Shown here: positions 50,725-60,073 of the stretch, piece after piece
Layout of the letters: every line of letters starts with the position of its first letter
Position numbering within the stretch: the stretch's first letter is position 1
NCBI GenBank assembly: GCA_017626435.1
Contig: JAGAIR010000009.1
Coordinates: forward strand, 1-64,000
DNA length: 64,000 nucleotides
Source of the DNA: Lachnospiraceae bacterium
Lineage (GTDB): Bacteria > Bacillota_A > Clostridia > Lachnospirales > Lachnospiraceae
Direction of reading: 5' to 3'
Notes under the pieces: model-generated
What the model was told of the DNA's origin: nothing
The model's input: the letters and a program-made list of their open reading frames with translations, nothing else
The model's database searches: none
Position numbers and translations under genes: made by a program

Positions 50725-51675
50725 ATGAATGATTTGGAAAAAGTAACTGAAAACAAGATTGTTGAAGAAAAGAAGAAAGTACGGAAACGTAAACTGTCAG
50801 ACCATGTCTTTAGTGTGTATTTAATCACGCTGATCCTCATTTTGCTTGGACAAATCCTGGGATCACTGCTACAATTGATACCCTTTATGATTAGTACGGA
50901 TGTTGGTACTACTGCGACAATGTATTTTACGTTCATAGGTATCTGGATTCTGACTATTATGTATATGCGTTTTACCAAGAAGAACCGTCCAATTTTAAAA
51001 GCAATTGGAACAGGTGCAGAAGGAAATAACTGGAAGAATGTTGTATTGGGTATTGTAATTGGGTTTAGTCTGAATGGGATCTGTATTCTGGCAGCGTGGC
51101 TGCACAAAGATATTTCGTTATATTATGATTCTTTTCAACCAGTTTATGTTGTAATCCTTTTTGTAGCAGTTTTTGTTCAGTCTTCCGCAGAGGAATTAGT
51201 ATGCAGAGGATTTTTATATCAAAGATTAAGACGGAGTTATAAAAATCCAGTTGTGGCTATTGTAGGAAATTCTCTGCTGTTTGCTTTATTGCATTTGTTA
51301 AATGATGGAGTTACGATATTATCATTATTAAATATTTTTGTCGTGGGAATCTTATTTTCTCTTATGGTTTATTACATGGACAGTATTTGGTGTGCCATGG
51401 CAGTTCATGCAGCATGGAATTTTACACAGAATATTATCTTTGGATTGCCAAATAGTGGAATGACAGTTCCATACTCTGTCTTTCGGCTTGATGCAGCTGC
51501 GGCAAATAACAGCGTTGTCTATAATGTTGGTTTTGGCATAGAGGGAACGCTGTTTGCGGATGTGATTCTTATTATTGCGTGTGTTTGTCTCTATTTATGG
51601 GGAAATAAATATGCAAAGAAACCTTGTGATGTCTGGAATGGAATTCTTGAAAAGGAAGACAGGAATTGTGTATGA
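50725..51675 (+). CDS. CPBP-family intramembrane metalloprotease
   Basis: 316 residues from ATG 50725 (AAGGAG upstream) with about eight membrane helices. Active-site motifs: SSAEELVCRGFLYQRL (EE and R), FALLHLLND (His) and AVHAAWNFTQN (His and Asn). Related to type II CAAX protease homologues, used in some bacteria for peptide maturation or bacteriocin self-immunity. Confidence 0.9.
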   Translation: MNDLEKVTENKIVEEKKKVRKRKLSDHVFSVYLITLILILLGQILGSLLQLIPFMISTDVGTTATMYFTFIGIWILTIMYMRFTKKNRPILKAIGTGAEGNNWKNVVLGIVIGFSLNGICILAAWLHKDISLYYDSFQPVYVVILFVAVFVQSSAEELVCRGFLYQRLRRSYKNPVVAIVGNSLLFALLHLLNDGVTILSLLNIFVVGILFSLMVYYMDSIWCAMAVHAAWNFTQNIIFGLPNSGMTVPYSVFRLDAAAANNSVVYNVGFGIEGTLFADVILIIACVCLYLWGNKYAKKPCDVWNGILEKEDRNCV

Positions 51676-51731
51676 ATAAACAGACAATTTCTATGTTATA
51701 TAAAAAAATCCAGATAAATGGAGGAAAGGGT

Positions 51732-52565
51732 ATGAACTTAAAGGTTGCTGTGCTACAAATGCGTTCCCTGGCAAAAAATATCGATAAGAATACGATGATT
51801 GTTATTAACAAAATAAAAGAGGTTGCTAAAAATAATGCAGATATTTTATTACTTCCTGAATGTTTTCTTACAGGATATTATCTGCCAATGGAGTATGAGG
51901 AGGCTTTAGAAGATGGCAGCGTATTTTTAGGACAGATTTGTGAAGCTGCAAAAGAATACAGGGTAGGAGTTGTAGCTACCACTTTTTCAAAGGGAAAAAG
52001 AAGACCTCAGAATACAGCATATGTCATTGACAAAAATGGAAAAATCATTATGAAATATTCTAAAGTCCATACTTGTGATTTTGCAGACGAAGCTGTATTG
52101 GAATCCGGGGATGAATTTAAAGTATGTGATTTTCATGGTGTGAAACTGGGCATTATGATCTGTTATGACAGGGAGTATCCTGAAAGTGCCAGAATCTTAA
52201 TGCTAAATGGTGCTGAGATTATTTTGGTACCAAATGACTGTGGTTCTATGAAACCTAGAATACAGGCAATTTCTACCCGTGCCTATGAAAATATGGTTGG
52301 AATTGCAATGGCAAATCCCAATGGAAGTAATGCCGGGTGTTCTTGTGCCTATTCTCCAATATGCTGGGACAAGGAGGGAGAATGTGTGGATAATACGATT
52401 TTTCTGGCGGATGATAGGACAGAGGGGTTATACTATGCAGATTTTGATTTAGATAGCATACGTGATTACAGAGAGCGTGAGATGATGGGAAATACATTTC
52501 GTAAAGTGAAAGCATATAAGGAATTGTTGAATCCAGTTATCAAACCACCATTTATCAGAGAGTAG
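51732..52565 (+). CDS. Carbon-nitrogen hydrolase (nitrilase superfamily)
   Basis: 277 residues from ATG 51732 (GAGGAAAGG upstream). Catalytic triad visible: Glu in LLLPECFLTGYY, Lys in YSKVHTCDF and Cys in GIMICYDREYPES. Hydrolyses an amide, perhaps a carbamoyl or omega-amide; substrate unknown. Confidence 0.9.
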   Translation: MNLKVAVLQMRSLAKNIDKNTMIVINKIKEVAKNNADILLLPECFLTGYYLPMEYEEALEDGSVFLGQICEAAKEYRVGVVATTFSKGKRRPQNTAYVIDKNGKIIMKYSKVHTCDFADEAVLESGDEFKVCDFHGVKLGIMICYDREYPESARILMLNGAEIILVPNDCGSMKPRIQAISTRAYENMVGIAMANPNGSNAGCSCAYSPICWDKEGECVDNTIFLADDRTEGLYYADFDLDSIRDYREREMMGNTFRKVKAYKELLNPVIKPPFIRE

Positions 52566-52568
52566 AAA

Positions 52569-52607
52569 GAAACCCAGGAAAAGATTAGTCATCTTTTCCT
52601 GGGTTTC
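52569..52607. terminator. Bidirectional terminator between convergent genes
   Basis: A perfect 17-bp stem (52569-52585 with 52591-52607, 5-base loop) with T-rich flank on the minus strand and TTTC at the stem end on the plus strand. It separates the amidohydrolase from agrB and also encodes the last seven codons of agrB. Confidence 0.85.
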
Positions 52608-53157
52608 TTGTACAGCTGATAACTTCTGCAAGCTGTCCAGCTGCTACCAGCAGTAGGGCAATGCAGATAGTTTTGGCATATATAGTATAATGATTCCAAA
52701 TCAAAAATAAATACAGTAAAATTTCAATTAATAAAATTCCCATGCATTTGTGATAATAGTACTTTTTTTCCTGGGGAGCCAATGGTTTATTTGCGCTTTC
52801 TACCGGTGAAAGTATTATGATTACCATAGAAATAATCAGTAACATTAAATGCATAATAAATATTGGGACAGGCAGAAAGAAAATGAGGAGTATACTAAGC
52901 AGGGTGCTGAAATAAGTCAGATACATACATAGTTTTTCTGTAGCTGCATGATATCCGCCTGCATATACCCGTATCAGGGTATATGCAATTTCAAATAGCA
53001 GTCCTGTAAAGGGATTCCCCATAATCCATGCACATACAAAGGTAAACAGTAAATCCAGTATCATATGATTCAATCGGTGAAGACCAAATTCAATAATTTT
53101 GTCATTGGAGTTATCTATATAACCCAGTTTACGGAAGTAGGTAATTAATCTACTCAT
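52585..53157 (-). CDS. agrB: AgrB, autoinducer peptide processing protease
   Basis: 190 residues, polytopic membrane protein. RVYAGGYHAATEKLCMYLTY contains the His and Cys that form the AgrB cysteine-protease pair. Cleaves the AgrD C-terminal tail and makes the thiolactone. Its ATG overlaps the agrD stop by 8 bases. Last gene of the leftward agr locus. Confidence 0.93.
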   Translation of the reverse strand: MSRLITYFRKLGYIDNSNDKIIEFGLHRLNHMILDLLFTFVCAWIMGNPFTGLLFEIAYTLIRVYAGGYHAATEKLCMYLTYFSTLLSILLIFFLPVPIFIMHLMLLIISMVIIILSPVESANKPLAPQEKKYYYHKCMGILLIEILLYLFLIWNHYTIYAKTICIALLLVAAGQLAEVISCTRNPGKDD

Positions 53158-53302
53158 TGCGATAACGATTGAGGGAAGTCAGCTGTTCATCCATTTCTTC
53201 CTGATAATAGCGCCAGTTACATGTAGTATTAACGGCAGCAGTTGCAAAAACAACTGCCAGGCTGCATGTGATTTTTGATAGGTGCTGTAAAATTCTTTTC
53301 AT
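53150..53302 (-). CDS. agrD: AgrD, cyclic lactone autoinducer precursor
   Basis: 50 residues behind AAAGGAGG. An amphipathic N-terminal helix (MKRILQHLSKITCSLAVVFA), core TTCNWRYYQ, and acidic C-terminal tail (EEMDEQLTSLNRYRNE) typical of AgrD. Cys28 is the expected thiolactone sulphur, giving a ring such as C-N-W-R-Y; the exact cleavage point is not readable from sequence. Located between agrC and agrB. Confidence 0.85.
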   Translation of the reverse strand: MKRILQHLSKITCSLAVVFATAAVNTTCNWRYYQEEMDEQLTSLNRYRNE

Positions 53303-53439
53303 TTTGGTTTCCTCCTTTTTAAAATTATGGGATAAAAAACTATCCGTATTAATAATATCATAAAATTAACAATTTTTTCCAAGTTGGTAAAAATAAATGG
53401 ATTCTCGCCAAAATTAGATCAATTTTGTTAAAATATAAG

Positions 53440-54705
53440 TTAAATTGTGGTGTGAAGGATGATATCTGCTTTGAAAATATTACTTTCCTGTTGAAAAATA
53501 GATTCACCATCGTATTTTTCTATAATGGATTGAATATTCCGAAGACCGTAACCATGTTTTTGGGAATCTTTTTTGGTTGTGTAAAGGATATCTCTTTTCT
53601 TGTTGAGTTGACCGTTAAAGGAATTATAGACGCTTATGTATAAGATATTTCTGTCGTACCGGATCAGGATATTCAGATATTTCTTTTCTGATTTTTTCAA
53701 TGCATCCAGTGCATTTTCTAATAAGTTGCTGAGAAGCATATTCAGATCAAAGGCAGAGATGATTTTTTCGTTGGGAACTCTTATCTGGGTTTCAATCTCA
53801 CAGTGTAATTGTTCTGCCTGATTTAGCAGATAATTCAGGATGCTGTCAATTTCGTTATTTCCCGTATGTGTATATTCCCTAAAGACATCTAAATGCATTT
53901 CTATTTCATCAATGTAGGAGAGTGCATCCTTATAATGCCCCTGATGAATGTAATTGGAAAGAAGGAGAAGATGGTTTTTCATATCATGACGAATAGAACG
54001 GATATTTTCCTGAGACTGATTGATTAATTCAAACTGGTTTTGATACATGGCAATTCGTTGTTCCATTGATTTCTGCTCCAGCGTTTTTTGATAGGCTTCA
54101 TTTATTTTATCGTATTGGAAGTAAGTAGATACATTGATCAGACATATCATACTGAGACCAAGCATGGTCAGAAAATGATTATTATTTCCCATGGTGACCA
54201 AAATATCACAGATTACAGCACTTCCAACAGAAATGATTATAATGTTGATATAACTATTTCTGGATAAGCGGATGCCTTTGGTAAAGTGAAGGAAATTTTC
54301 TAACAAAAGAATAATTGCCAGGGAGAGAAAGGAAGAAAACATACTTCCCAGTGCTTCGTCATTTGGAAAAATGCTGGATTTAGAAAAAATGAGCCAGATA
54401 ATATCCTCTGAAATAAAACCAAGAACAATTGATGCAGTTACAGACATTAGTTTGATCAATAAATTTCCGTTAAAAGAAAGAAGTGCAGCAGCCAGAAGTC
54501 CTGCAAAAAGAGAGGACAGAGTCAGGATAGGAGAGTCAAAAAAGAAATAGACGAGCCAGTTTATGATCCAGATGCCTGCATATAGAAATATAGGTGTTAT
54601 TACATATTTTTTTCTCGGTGTCAGAAATAATTTGATGACTCGTATATTTAAATATGTGCTAAACAGATTGACTGTCAGGCTAAATAGTGCTTCTATTGAT
54701 TCCAT
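53440..54705 (-). CDS. agrC: AgrC-like GHKL histidine kinase
   Basis: 421 residues. About six N-terminal membrane helices form the peptide sensor, then a coiled coil and NIRSIRHDMKNHLLLLSNYI with the phospho-accepting His, and a GHKL ATP-binding domain (LLSNLLENALDALK, KHGYGLRNIQSIIEKYDG). Should detect the AgrD-derived peptide and signal to the response regulator upstream. Confidence 0.9.
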   Translation of the reverse strand: MESIEALFSLTVNLFSTYLNIRVIKLFLTPRKKYVITPIFLYAGIWIINWLVYFFFDSPILTLSSLFAGLLAAALLSFNGNLLIKLMSVTASIVLGFISEDIIWLIFSKSSIFPNDEALGSMFSSFLSLAIILLLENFLHFTKGIRLSRNSYINIIIISVGSAVICDILVTMGNNNHFLTMLGLSMICLINVSTYFQYDKINEAYQKTLEQKSMEQRIAMYQNQFELINQSQENIRSIRHDMKNHLLLLSNYIHQGHYKDALSYIDEIEMHLDVFREYTHTGNNEIDSILNYLLNQAEQLHCEIETQIRVPNEKIISAFDLNMLLSNLLENALDALKKSEKKYLNILIRYDRNILYISVYNSFNGQLNKKRDILYTTKKDSQKHGYGLRNIQSIIEKYDGESIFQQESNIFKADIILHTTI

Positions 54706-54733
54706 ATGAAGTTCCTTTCCTTTGGTATTTTAT

Positions 54734-55459
54734 TTAACTACTTTTCTTTGCAATCTGATTTTTCAGGATATGTTCTTTTACGTGATTTCTCATAGAATAG
54801 CTGATAGGAATCAGGACTCCGTTACTCATGATGATTTCGGTGGCACGATATTCTGAAACATAATTCGTATTGATAATAAATGATTTATGAACGCTGCAAA
54901 ACATTTCATTGTTTATTTGCTTTAGCACATCAGATAATTTTCCATAAAAACAATTTTCACCATTGGAAGTAAAGAGATGGATAACCTTACCGGCACTTTG
55001 AAAATACAGAATACTTCTTTCGTCAATCCGGTATGCTTTCTTTTTGCTTTTGTATTCAAAATAAGATTTTGTTTGAACAAATAGCCGGCAATAGGTATTT
55101 ATAACATTTGTAATATCCTGAGGGGTGACAGGTTTGATCAGAAAATCCATTGGACGTGTTTGAAACAGCTGCATAGCGTAACTTTCTTTGGAAGAGACAT
55201 AAACAATTTGTGTTCTTTCGTTGGAAATATCATTGCGTAATTTGTTTCCGATTGTCACACCATTTGTATCATTCAGTTCGATATCCAGAAATAGCAGGTC
55301 GAATATTCCTCCGGAAGCTAAATAGTCACTAAGTCCTTTTCCTGATGTAAATATCTGTATTTCTATTGGTAACTTAATCTTGCTACAATAATCGATTAAA
55401 TATTCTTCTATTCTCCAACAAAATTCTTCATTATCATCACAAATACCTATTCTGTACAT
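54734..55459 (-). CDS. agrA: AgrA-like LytTR response regulator
   Basis: 241 residues from ATG 55459 (AAAGGA upstream, better spaced than ATG 55468). Receiver domain with IGICDDNEEF, LLFLDIELNDTNG (phospho-Asp), VYVSSKESYAMQ and FLIKPV; LytTR DNA-binding domain from about residue 135 (SILYFQSAGKVIHLF, FCSVHKSFIINTNYVSEY). First gene of the agr operon. Confidence 0.9.
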   Translation of the reverse strand: MYRIGICDDNEEFCWRIEEYLIDYCSKIKLPIEIQIFTSGKGLSDYLASGGIFDLLFLDIELNDTNGVTIGNKLRNDISNERTQIVYVSSKESYAMQLFQTRPMDFLIKPVTPQDITNVINTYCRLFVQTKSYFEYKSKKKAYRIDERSILYFQSAGKVIHLFTSNGENCFYGKLSDVLKQINNEMFCSVHKSFIINTNYVSEYRATEIIMSNGVLIPISYSMRNHVKEHILKNQIAKKSS

Positions 55460-55584
55460 TTGAGTCATCCTTTCATTGACTGTTATTAAAAAAATTAAAA
55501 TCCGCGGTTGTTCTCTTATGACTTTATACATTTTTTGTCTACAATTGTCACAGAGATTGGATCGTATTTTATTTTTGCGTTTCC

Positions 55585-55590
55585 ATTATA
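55585..55590 (-). promoter_or_regulatory. Probable -10 of the agr operon
   Basis: Minus-strand TATAAT at 55590-55585, 126 bases before the agrA start, with a weak -35 (TTTCAA) 17 bp away. The weak -35 would fit an activated promoter, for example by its own LytTR regulator. The 55460-55749 gap holds this, a divergent promoter and no gene. Confidence 0.45.
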
Positions 55591-55646
55591 GCAAATAAAA
55601 ATTATTATTGAAACAGGTTATTATCGTATAAGAAACCAAAATCAGA

Positions 55647-55675
55647 TTGATGATAAAAATCCAATATGCTATGAT
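55647..55675 (+). promoter_or_regulatory. Promoter for the DUF2007/spermidine-synthase pair
   Basis: TTGATG (55647-55652), 17 bp, TATGAT (55670-55675), 75 bases before the coding start at 55750. Confidence 0.7.
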
Positions 55676-55749
55676 AAAGAAAAAATTTTGGAAGGTTAAG
55701 TCGATAGATCAGGCGGAAGACTGGGTGTCACAACAGGGAGGGGTTCATT

Positions 55750-56190
55750 ATGGAAGAGGTTGTAAAGATAGCGCATGTGGGAAGTGAAGTGGAAGGCGAT
55801 ATGATTGTGGAAAGACTTCGCCAGAGTGGAATATATGGATATACACAGATAACAGGAGCAGTGCGTCCAAAATTGTATTCGGGAGGTTTGACAGCACAAC
55901 TGGGAGTGGATATTTATGTACATCAGGAAAATCAGAAGAGAGCAAAAGAGTTAATTGATAGATGGGAGAACAGGATGATAGCGGAGGAGGATATTCAGGA
56001 GGAGGCTGTTTCTTCACCGGAAATTGCAGAAGATGTTTTGGAATATCTTGAAGAACAGAAATCCGGGAATGATAAGTCCCTGGGAGATAAGATTTTTTGG
56101 AAAGGAAACAGGAGAAGAGTTGCGCAGATTACAGCCTCTATTTTACTGCTGGGGGTATTACTTTTCTTGGTTTTGGGATATATTTTATAA
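55750..56190 (+). CDS. DUF2007-like protein with C-terminal membrane helix
   Basis: 146 residues behind GGAGGGG. The N-terminal 75 residues (VVKIAHVGSEVEGDMIVERL, VDIYVHQENQKRAKELID) match the DUF2007/GlnB-like signal-transducing fold. An acidic linker and one C-terminal transmembrane helix (ASILLLGVLLFLVLGYIL) follow. Probably co-transcribed with the next gene. Confidence 0.75.
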   Translation: MEEVVKIAHVGSEVEGDMIVERLRQSGIYGYTQITGAVRPKLYSGGLTAQLGVDIYVHQENQKRAKELIDRWENRMIAEEDIQEEAVSSPEIAEDVLEYLEEQKSGNDKSLGDKIFWKGNRRRVAQITASILLLGVLLFLVLGYIL

Positions 56191-56209
56191 TGTGAAAGGG
56201 GGAAATGGA

Positions 56210-57811
56210 ATGGGGAATAAAACGATTTTACAAAATAAAATATATTTATATTTGACGGAGTTTTTTGCAGGAATGTCTGTTATGGCGGTAGAACTGGGGG
56301 CAAGCCGGCTTTTAGCTCCGTATTTTAGTTCTTCGCAGATTGTCTGGACGATTATTATTGGTACGATAATGATTGCCATGGCACTGGGGAATATTTATGG
56401 AGGAAGGGCAGCAGATCGAAATCCCAATCCGGATAAACTATATAGCAGACTGATTATTGCAGCAGTATGGATTGCTGCGATACCGGTGGTGGGAAAGTAT
56501 ATTATTCTGGGTATCTCCGCAGTGTTAATATTTACAGCGAACAGTCAGTTTCTGATTTGGGCAGCATTTTTTGCCTGTATGGTTCTCTTTGTATATCCAT
56601 TGTTTTTACTTGGTACTGTTACGCCATCTCTGGTTAAATATACTGTAGACAGTCTGGATGATAATGGTAAGACAGTGGGGACTCTGGGAGCATTTAATAC
56701 GATTGGAAGTATTTTAGGTACGTTTCTTCCGACTTTTGTGACTATTCCAGCGGTGGGGACCTCCCTTACTTTTTTGCTGTTTGCAGGAATTTTGCTAATG
56801 CTTTCTCTGGTCTATTTTATCAGTACCAGAACAAAGAGCAGGAAAATGGTAATGGGAATGATTTTATTTTTACTCTGTTGTCTCTGGGGACATTCCAGTA
56901 ATTTTGCTTTTTGGGAAAAGAATCTGACCTATGAGGGTGAGTCAGTTTATAATTATCTTCAGGTTAAGGAGAATGAAGAAGATGTGATACTGTCTACCAA
57001 TGTTTTATTTGGTGTACAGTCCATCTTAAAAAAAGAAGATACCCTGACGGGAATGTATTATGATTATGCCCTGGCTGCCCCTTTTATGTCTGGTGTCCAT
57101 GACAAAGAAACGTTGGATGTGCTGATATTGGGAATGGGTACAGGGACTTTTGCCACACAGTGTAAACAATATTTTGATAATGCGGATGTGGAGGGGGTGG
57201 AGATTGACCAAAAGATTACAGATCTGGCAGAGAGATATTTTGATTTGCCGGAGGAGGTTAAGGTGACTACCTATGATGGACGTGCTTATCTCAATGCAGT
57301 AGATCGGAAATATGATGTGATCATGGTAGATGCCTATCAGGATATCACCATTCCTTTCCAGATGTCATCTGTAGAGTTTTTTACTATGGTAAAGGAACAT
57401 CTCAGGGAGGATGGAGTTATGGTAGTTAATATGAATATGCGGGGAAATAAGGAGGGAAATATTAATCAATATCTTTCTGATACTATTTCTCATGTGTTTG
57501 ATTCGGTGTATACAGCAGATGTGGATGGATATACCAATCGGGAATTGTTTGCTTCCGCATCTCCAGATCTTCTGAATACAATGGAGGCAAATATTCAGAA
57601 GGAAAATCAGTGGGAACTTAAGCTTTTGATGAAACGGGTGTTGTCAGTTTTAGAAGAATACACACCGGGGTATTATCTTATGACGGATGATAAAGCTCCG
57701 GTTGAGTTGCTGGGGATGCAGGTGATCGATGACCTGATCCGGGATGAGGTGGATTACTACAGAAAAATTTATGAAGAAAAAGGATTACAAGGATTGCTGG
57801 AACAGCTGTAA
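56210..57811 (+). CDS. Membrane-fused spermidine-synthase-like protein
   Basis: 533 residues from ATG 56210 (GGGGGAAATGGA upstream). The N-terminal about 230 residues form seven or so membrane helices (LTEFFAGMSVMAVELGASRL, GTVTPSLVKYTVDSL), followed by a Rossmann spermidine synthase-like domain with LDVLILGMGTGTFATQ, VEGVEIDQKI, YDGRAYLNA and YDVIMVDAYQD. Such fusions are widespread; aminopropyl transfer is not proven for them. Confidence 0.88.
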   Translation: MGNKTILQNKIYLYLTEFFAGMSVMAVELGASRLLAPYFSSSQIVWTIIIGTIMIAMALGNIYGGRAADRNPNPDKLYSRLIIAAVWIAAIPVVGKYIILGISAVLIFTANSQFLIWAAFFACMVLFVYPLFLLGTVTPSLVKYTVDSLDDNGKTVGTLGAFNTIGSILGTFLPTFVTIPAVGTSLTFLLFAGILLMLSLVYFISTRTKSRKMVMGMILFLLCCLWGHSSNFAFWEKNLTYEGESVYNYLQVKENEEDVILSTNVLFGVQSILKKEDTLTGMYYDYALAAPFMSGVHDKETLDVLILGMGTGTFATQCKQYFDNADVEGVEIDQKITDLAERYFDLPEEVKVTTYDGRAYLNAVDRKYDVIMVDAYQDITIPFQMSSVEFFTMVKEHLREDGVMVVNMNMRGNKEGNINQYLSDTISHVFDSVYTADVDGYTNRELFASASPDLLNTMEANIQKENQWELKLLMKRVLSVLEEYTPGYYLMTDDKAPVELLGMQVIDDLIRDEVDYYRKIYEEKGLQGLLEQL

Positions 57812-57934
57812 CCTGTATTTGACAGGAAGAAGTCTGTGTTATCGGAAAAGGATGTCATTTCAATGGTTGCTGGGTATAGGTAAAATCTATGACTGGCAAT
57901 TACATACAGGTATATACAAAACTCTATATTCCTA

Positions 57935-57963
57935 TTGACAAAGTATGAAACAATTAATATGAT
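57935..57963 (+). promoter_or_regulatory. Promoter of the sulfhydrylase gene
   Basis: TTGACA (57935-57940), 17 bp, TATGAT (57958-57963), 85 bases before the start at 58048. The leader contains ATACT ... AGTAT flanking TATTGGGTAGGAAT, a possible sulphur-regulator site, but I cannot name the regulator. No SAM riboswitch fold is apparent. Confidence 0.75.
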
Positions 57964-58047
57964 AAATGCAAGCTAATCATACTTATTGGGTAGGAATAGT
58001 ATTTATCATAAAATAGATACTTGCTTCTACCGGAAAGAGAGGGGAAT

Positions 58048-59355
58048 ATGGGTAAAAGAGCATATAACGAAAGAAATTTGAAATTTGAGACATTACAGCT
58101 TCATGTGGGGCAGGAAGAGCCTGATCCGGTAACAGATGCCAGAGCAGTGCCCATTTATCAGACATCCTCCTATGTATTTCACAATAGCGAACATGCGGCT
58201 GCAAGATTTGGACTTTCCGATGCGGGTAATATATATGGCAGACTGACTAATCCTACAGAGGATGTGTTTGAACAGAGAATTGCGAAGCTGGAGGGTGGTG
58301 TAGCTGCACTTGCAGTTGCTTCCGGTGCAGCAGCAATTAATTACACATTTCAGAATCTGGCGCAGGCGGGAGATCACATTGTAGCAGCAAAAAATATCTA
58401 TGGTGGTACATATAACCTTTTGGAACACACACTTCCACAGTATGGTATTTCCACTACATTTGTAGAGCCAGATGATTTTGAGGAAATCCGTGGTGCTATT
58501 CAGGAGAATACAAAGGCGATTTTTATCGAAACCCTTGGCAATCCCAACTCGGATGTTGTAGATATTGAGGGAATTGCAAAAATTGCTCATGAAAATAAAA
58601 TTCCACTGGTCATTGATAATACCTTTGGTACACCGTATCTGATCCGGCCGATTGAATATGGTGCAGACATTGTACTGCATTCTGCTACTAAGTTTATTGG
58701 AGGTCATGGTACGACTATTGGTGGTGTGATTGTAGACAGTGGAAAATTTGACTGGGAGGCATCTGGGAAGTTCCCATCCTTAACGGAACCAAACCCAAGC
58801 TATCATGGTATCAGTTTTACGAAAGCAGTAGGCGCAGCAGCATTTGTCACGAAGATTCGAGCAATCTTACTGAGAGATACCGGAGCTACCTTGTCTCCAT
58901 TCCATGCATTTTTCTTTCTGCAGGGACTGGAAACGCTTTCTCTCCGTGTAGAACGGCATGTTGAAAACGCACTAAAGGTAGTAGAGTTTCTTAATAATCA
59001 TCCACAGGTAGAAGCGGTTCATCATCCTTCTATTACAGAGGACAGCAGACAGAAGGAGTTGTATGCAAAGTATTTCCCAAATGGGGGAGGTTCTATCTTT
59101 ACCTTTGAAATTAAGGGGGATGCAAAGAAGGCAATGGACTTTATTGATAATCTGGAATTATTCTCTCTTTTAGCGAATGTAGCAGATGTAAAGTCTCTTG
59201 TGATCCATCCGGCAAGTACGACTCATTCACAGTTGAGTGATGAGGAATTAACAGAAGTGGGAATCAAGCCAAATACCATCCGCTTATCCATAGGAACAGA
59301 GCATATTGATGATATTATTGAGGATTTGGAAGAGGCATTCCGTGCAGTAGAGTAA
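58048..59355 (+). CDS. metY: O-acetylhomoserine sulfhydrylase
   Basis: 435 residues from ATG 58048 (GAGAGGGG upstream). PLP enzyme of the Cys/Met metabolism family: [39 protein letters not shown] (Asp), [12 protein letters not shown] with the PLP lysine, and [11 protein letters not shown] near the end. Makes homocysteine from O-acetylhomoserine and sulphide for methionine synthesis. Confidence 0.93.
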   Translation: MGKRAYNERNLKFETLQLHVGQEEPDPVTDARAVPIYQTSSYVFHNSEHAAARFGLSDAGNIYGRLTNPTEDVFEQRIAKLEGGVAALAVASGAAAINYTFQNLAQAGDHIVAAKNIYGGTYNLLEHTLPQYGISTTFVEPDDFEEIRGAIQENTKAIFIETLGNPNSDVVDIEGIAKIAHENKIPLVIDNTFGTPYLIRPIEYGADIVLHSATKFIGGHGTTIGGVIVDSGKFDWEASGKFPSLTEPNPSYHGISFTKAVGAAAFVTKIRAILLRDTGATLSPFHAFFFLQGLETLSLRVERHVENALKVVEFLNNHPQVEAVHHPSITEDSRQKELYAKYFPNGGGSIFTFEIKGDAKKAMDFIDNLELFSLLANVADVKSLVIHPASTTHSQLSDEELTEVGIKPNTIRLSIGTEHIDDIIEDLEEAFRAVE

Positions 59356-59420
59356 TAGAAAGGCAGAGTCAGGAGACTGATTGACAAATATTGGGGATTG
59401 TGATATAAATGATTTATTAC

Positions 59421-59459
59421 AAAGGCGTAGTTTTTTTACTGCGCCTTTTTTCTTTTTTT
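59421..59459 (+). terminator. Terminator after the sulfhydrylase gene
   Basis: 10-bp stem (59421-59430 with 59439-59448, one G-U pair) and a long T-rich tail. Confidence 0.85.
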
Positions 59460-59535
59460 GGCATTTTTCCAGAATCTATTTTTTATTATGGGGATAATAA
59501 GTCTGGAGAATAAGATAGAAAGGATTGGAAAAATT

Positions 59536-59985
59536 ATGAAGCGGAATGAGTTGGATCATATTGACTATGAAATATTAAATATGCTGCAGGAGAATGCCAG
59601 AATGCCTTTGAAGGAAATCGCATCCCGAGTGTATCTGTCATCTCCGGCAGTTTCTGCCAGAATTGACAATCTGGTCGGTAAGGGATATATTGAAGGATTT
59701 CATGCACAGATCAATCCTGAAATTATGGGATTTCATATTAAGGCTTTTATTAATCTGGAGGTATCGCCAGAAGACAAAAAGGAGTTTTATCCGTATATTA
59801 AGGATTGTCCTAATGTTGTGGAGTGCAATTGTGTAACGGGAGATTATTCTATGCTGTTGCAGGTATTGTTTCAGAGTACAATAGAATTAGACCAGTTTAT
59901 CGGTGAATTGCAAAGATATGGCAGAACAAAAACTCTGATCGTGTTTTCTACATCTGTAGAACATAGAGGGGTGATCATGGAATGA
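59536..59985 (+). CDS. Lrp/AsnC-family regulator
   Basis: 149 residues from ATG 59536 (AAAGGA upstream). N-terminal HTH (LDHIDYEILNMLQENARMPL, YLSSPAVSARIDNLVGKGYI) and the RAM/AsnC effector domain (KAFINLEVSPEDKKEFYPYI, CNCVTGDYSMLLQVLF). Lies after the methionine gene, so control by an amino acid is likely. Confidence 0.9.
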   Translation: MKRNELDHIDYEILNMLQENARMPLKEIASRVYLSSPAVSARIDNLVGKGYIEGFHAQINPEIMGFHIKAFINLEVSPEDKKEFYPYIKDCPNVVECNCVTGDYSMLLQVLFQSTIELDQFIGELQRYGRTKTLIVFSTSVEHRGVIME

Positions 59986-59997
59986 TGGAATCATAAA

Positions 59998-60037
59998 AAG
60001 GGTGTCTGAATATGGTTATGCAGTTTCAAACACCCTT
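59998..60037. terminator. Terminator between convergent Lrp and LiaF-like genes
   Basis: AAGGGTGT (59998-60005) pairs perfectly with ACACCCTT (60030-60037) over a 24-base loop, followed on the minus strand by T5. Confidence 0.55.
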
Positions 60038-60073
60038 GAAATTAAAATTATGGATTCCTGTGGATACATGCTG

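Noticed and set aside
57964..58047. SAM riboswitch or T-box before the sulfhydrylase gene
   Set aside because: The leader is only about 80 nt, with no conserved riboswitch core or terminator.
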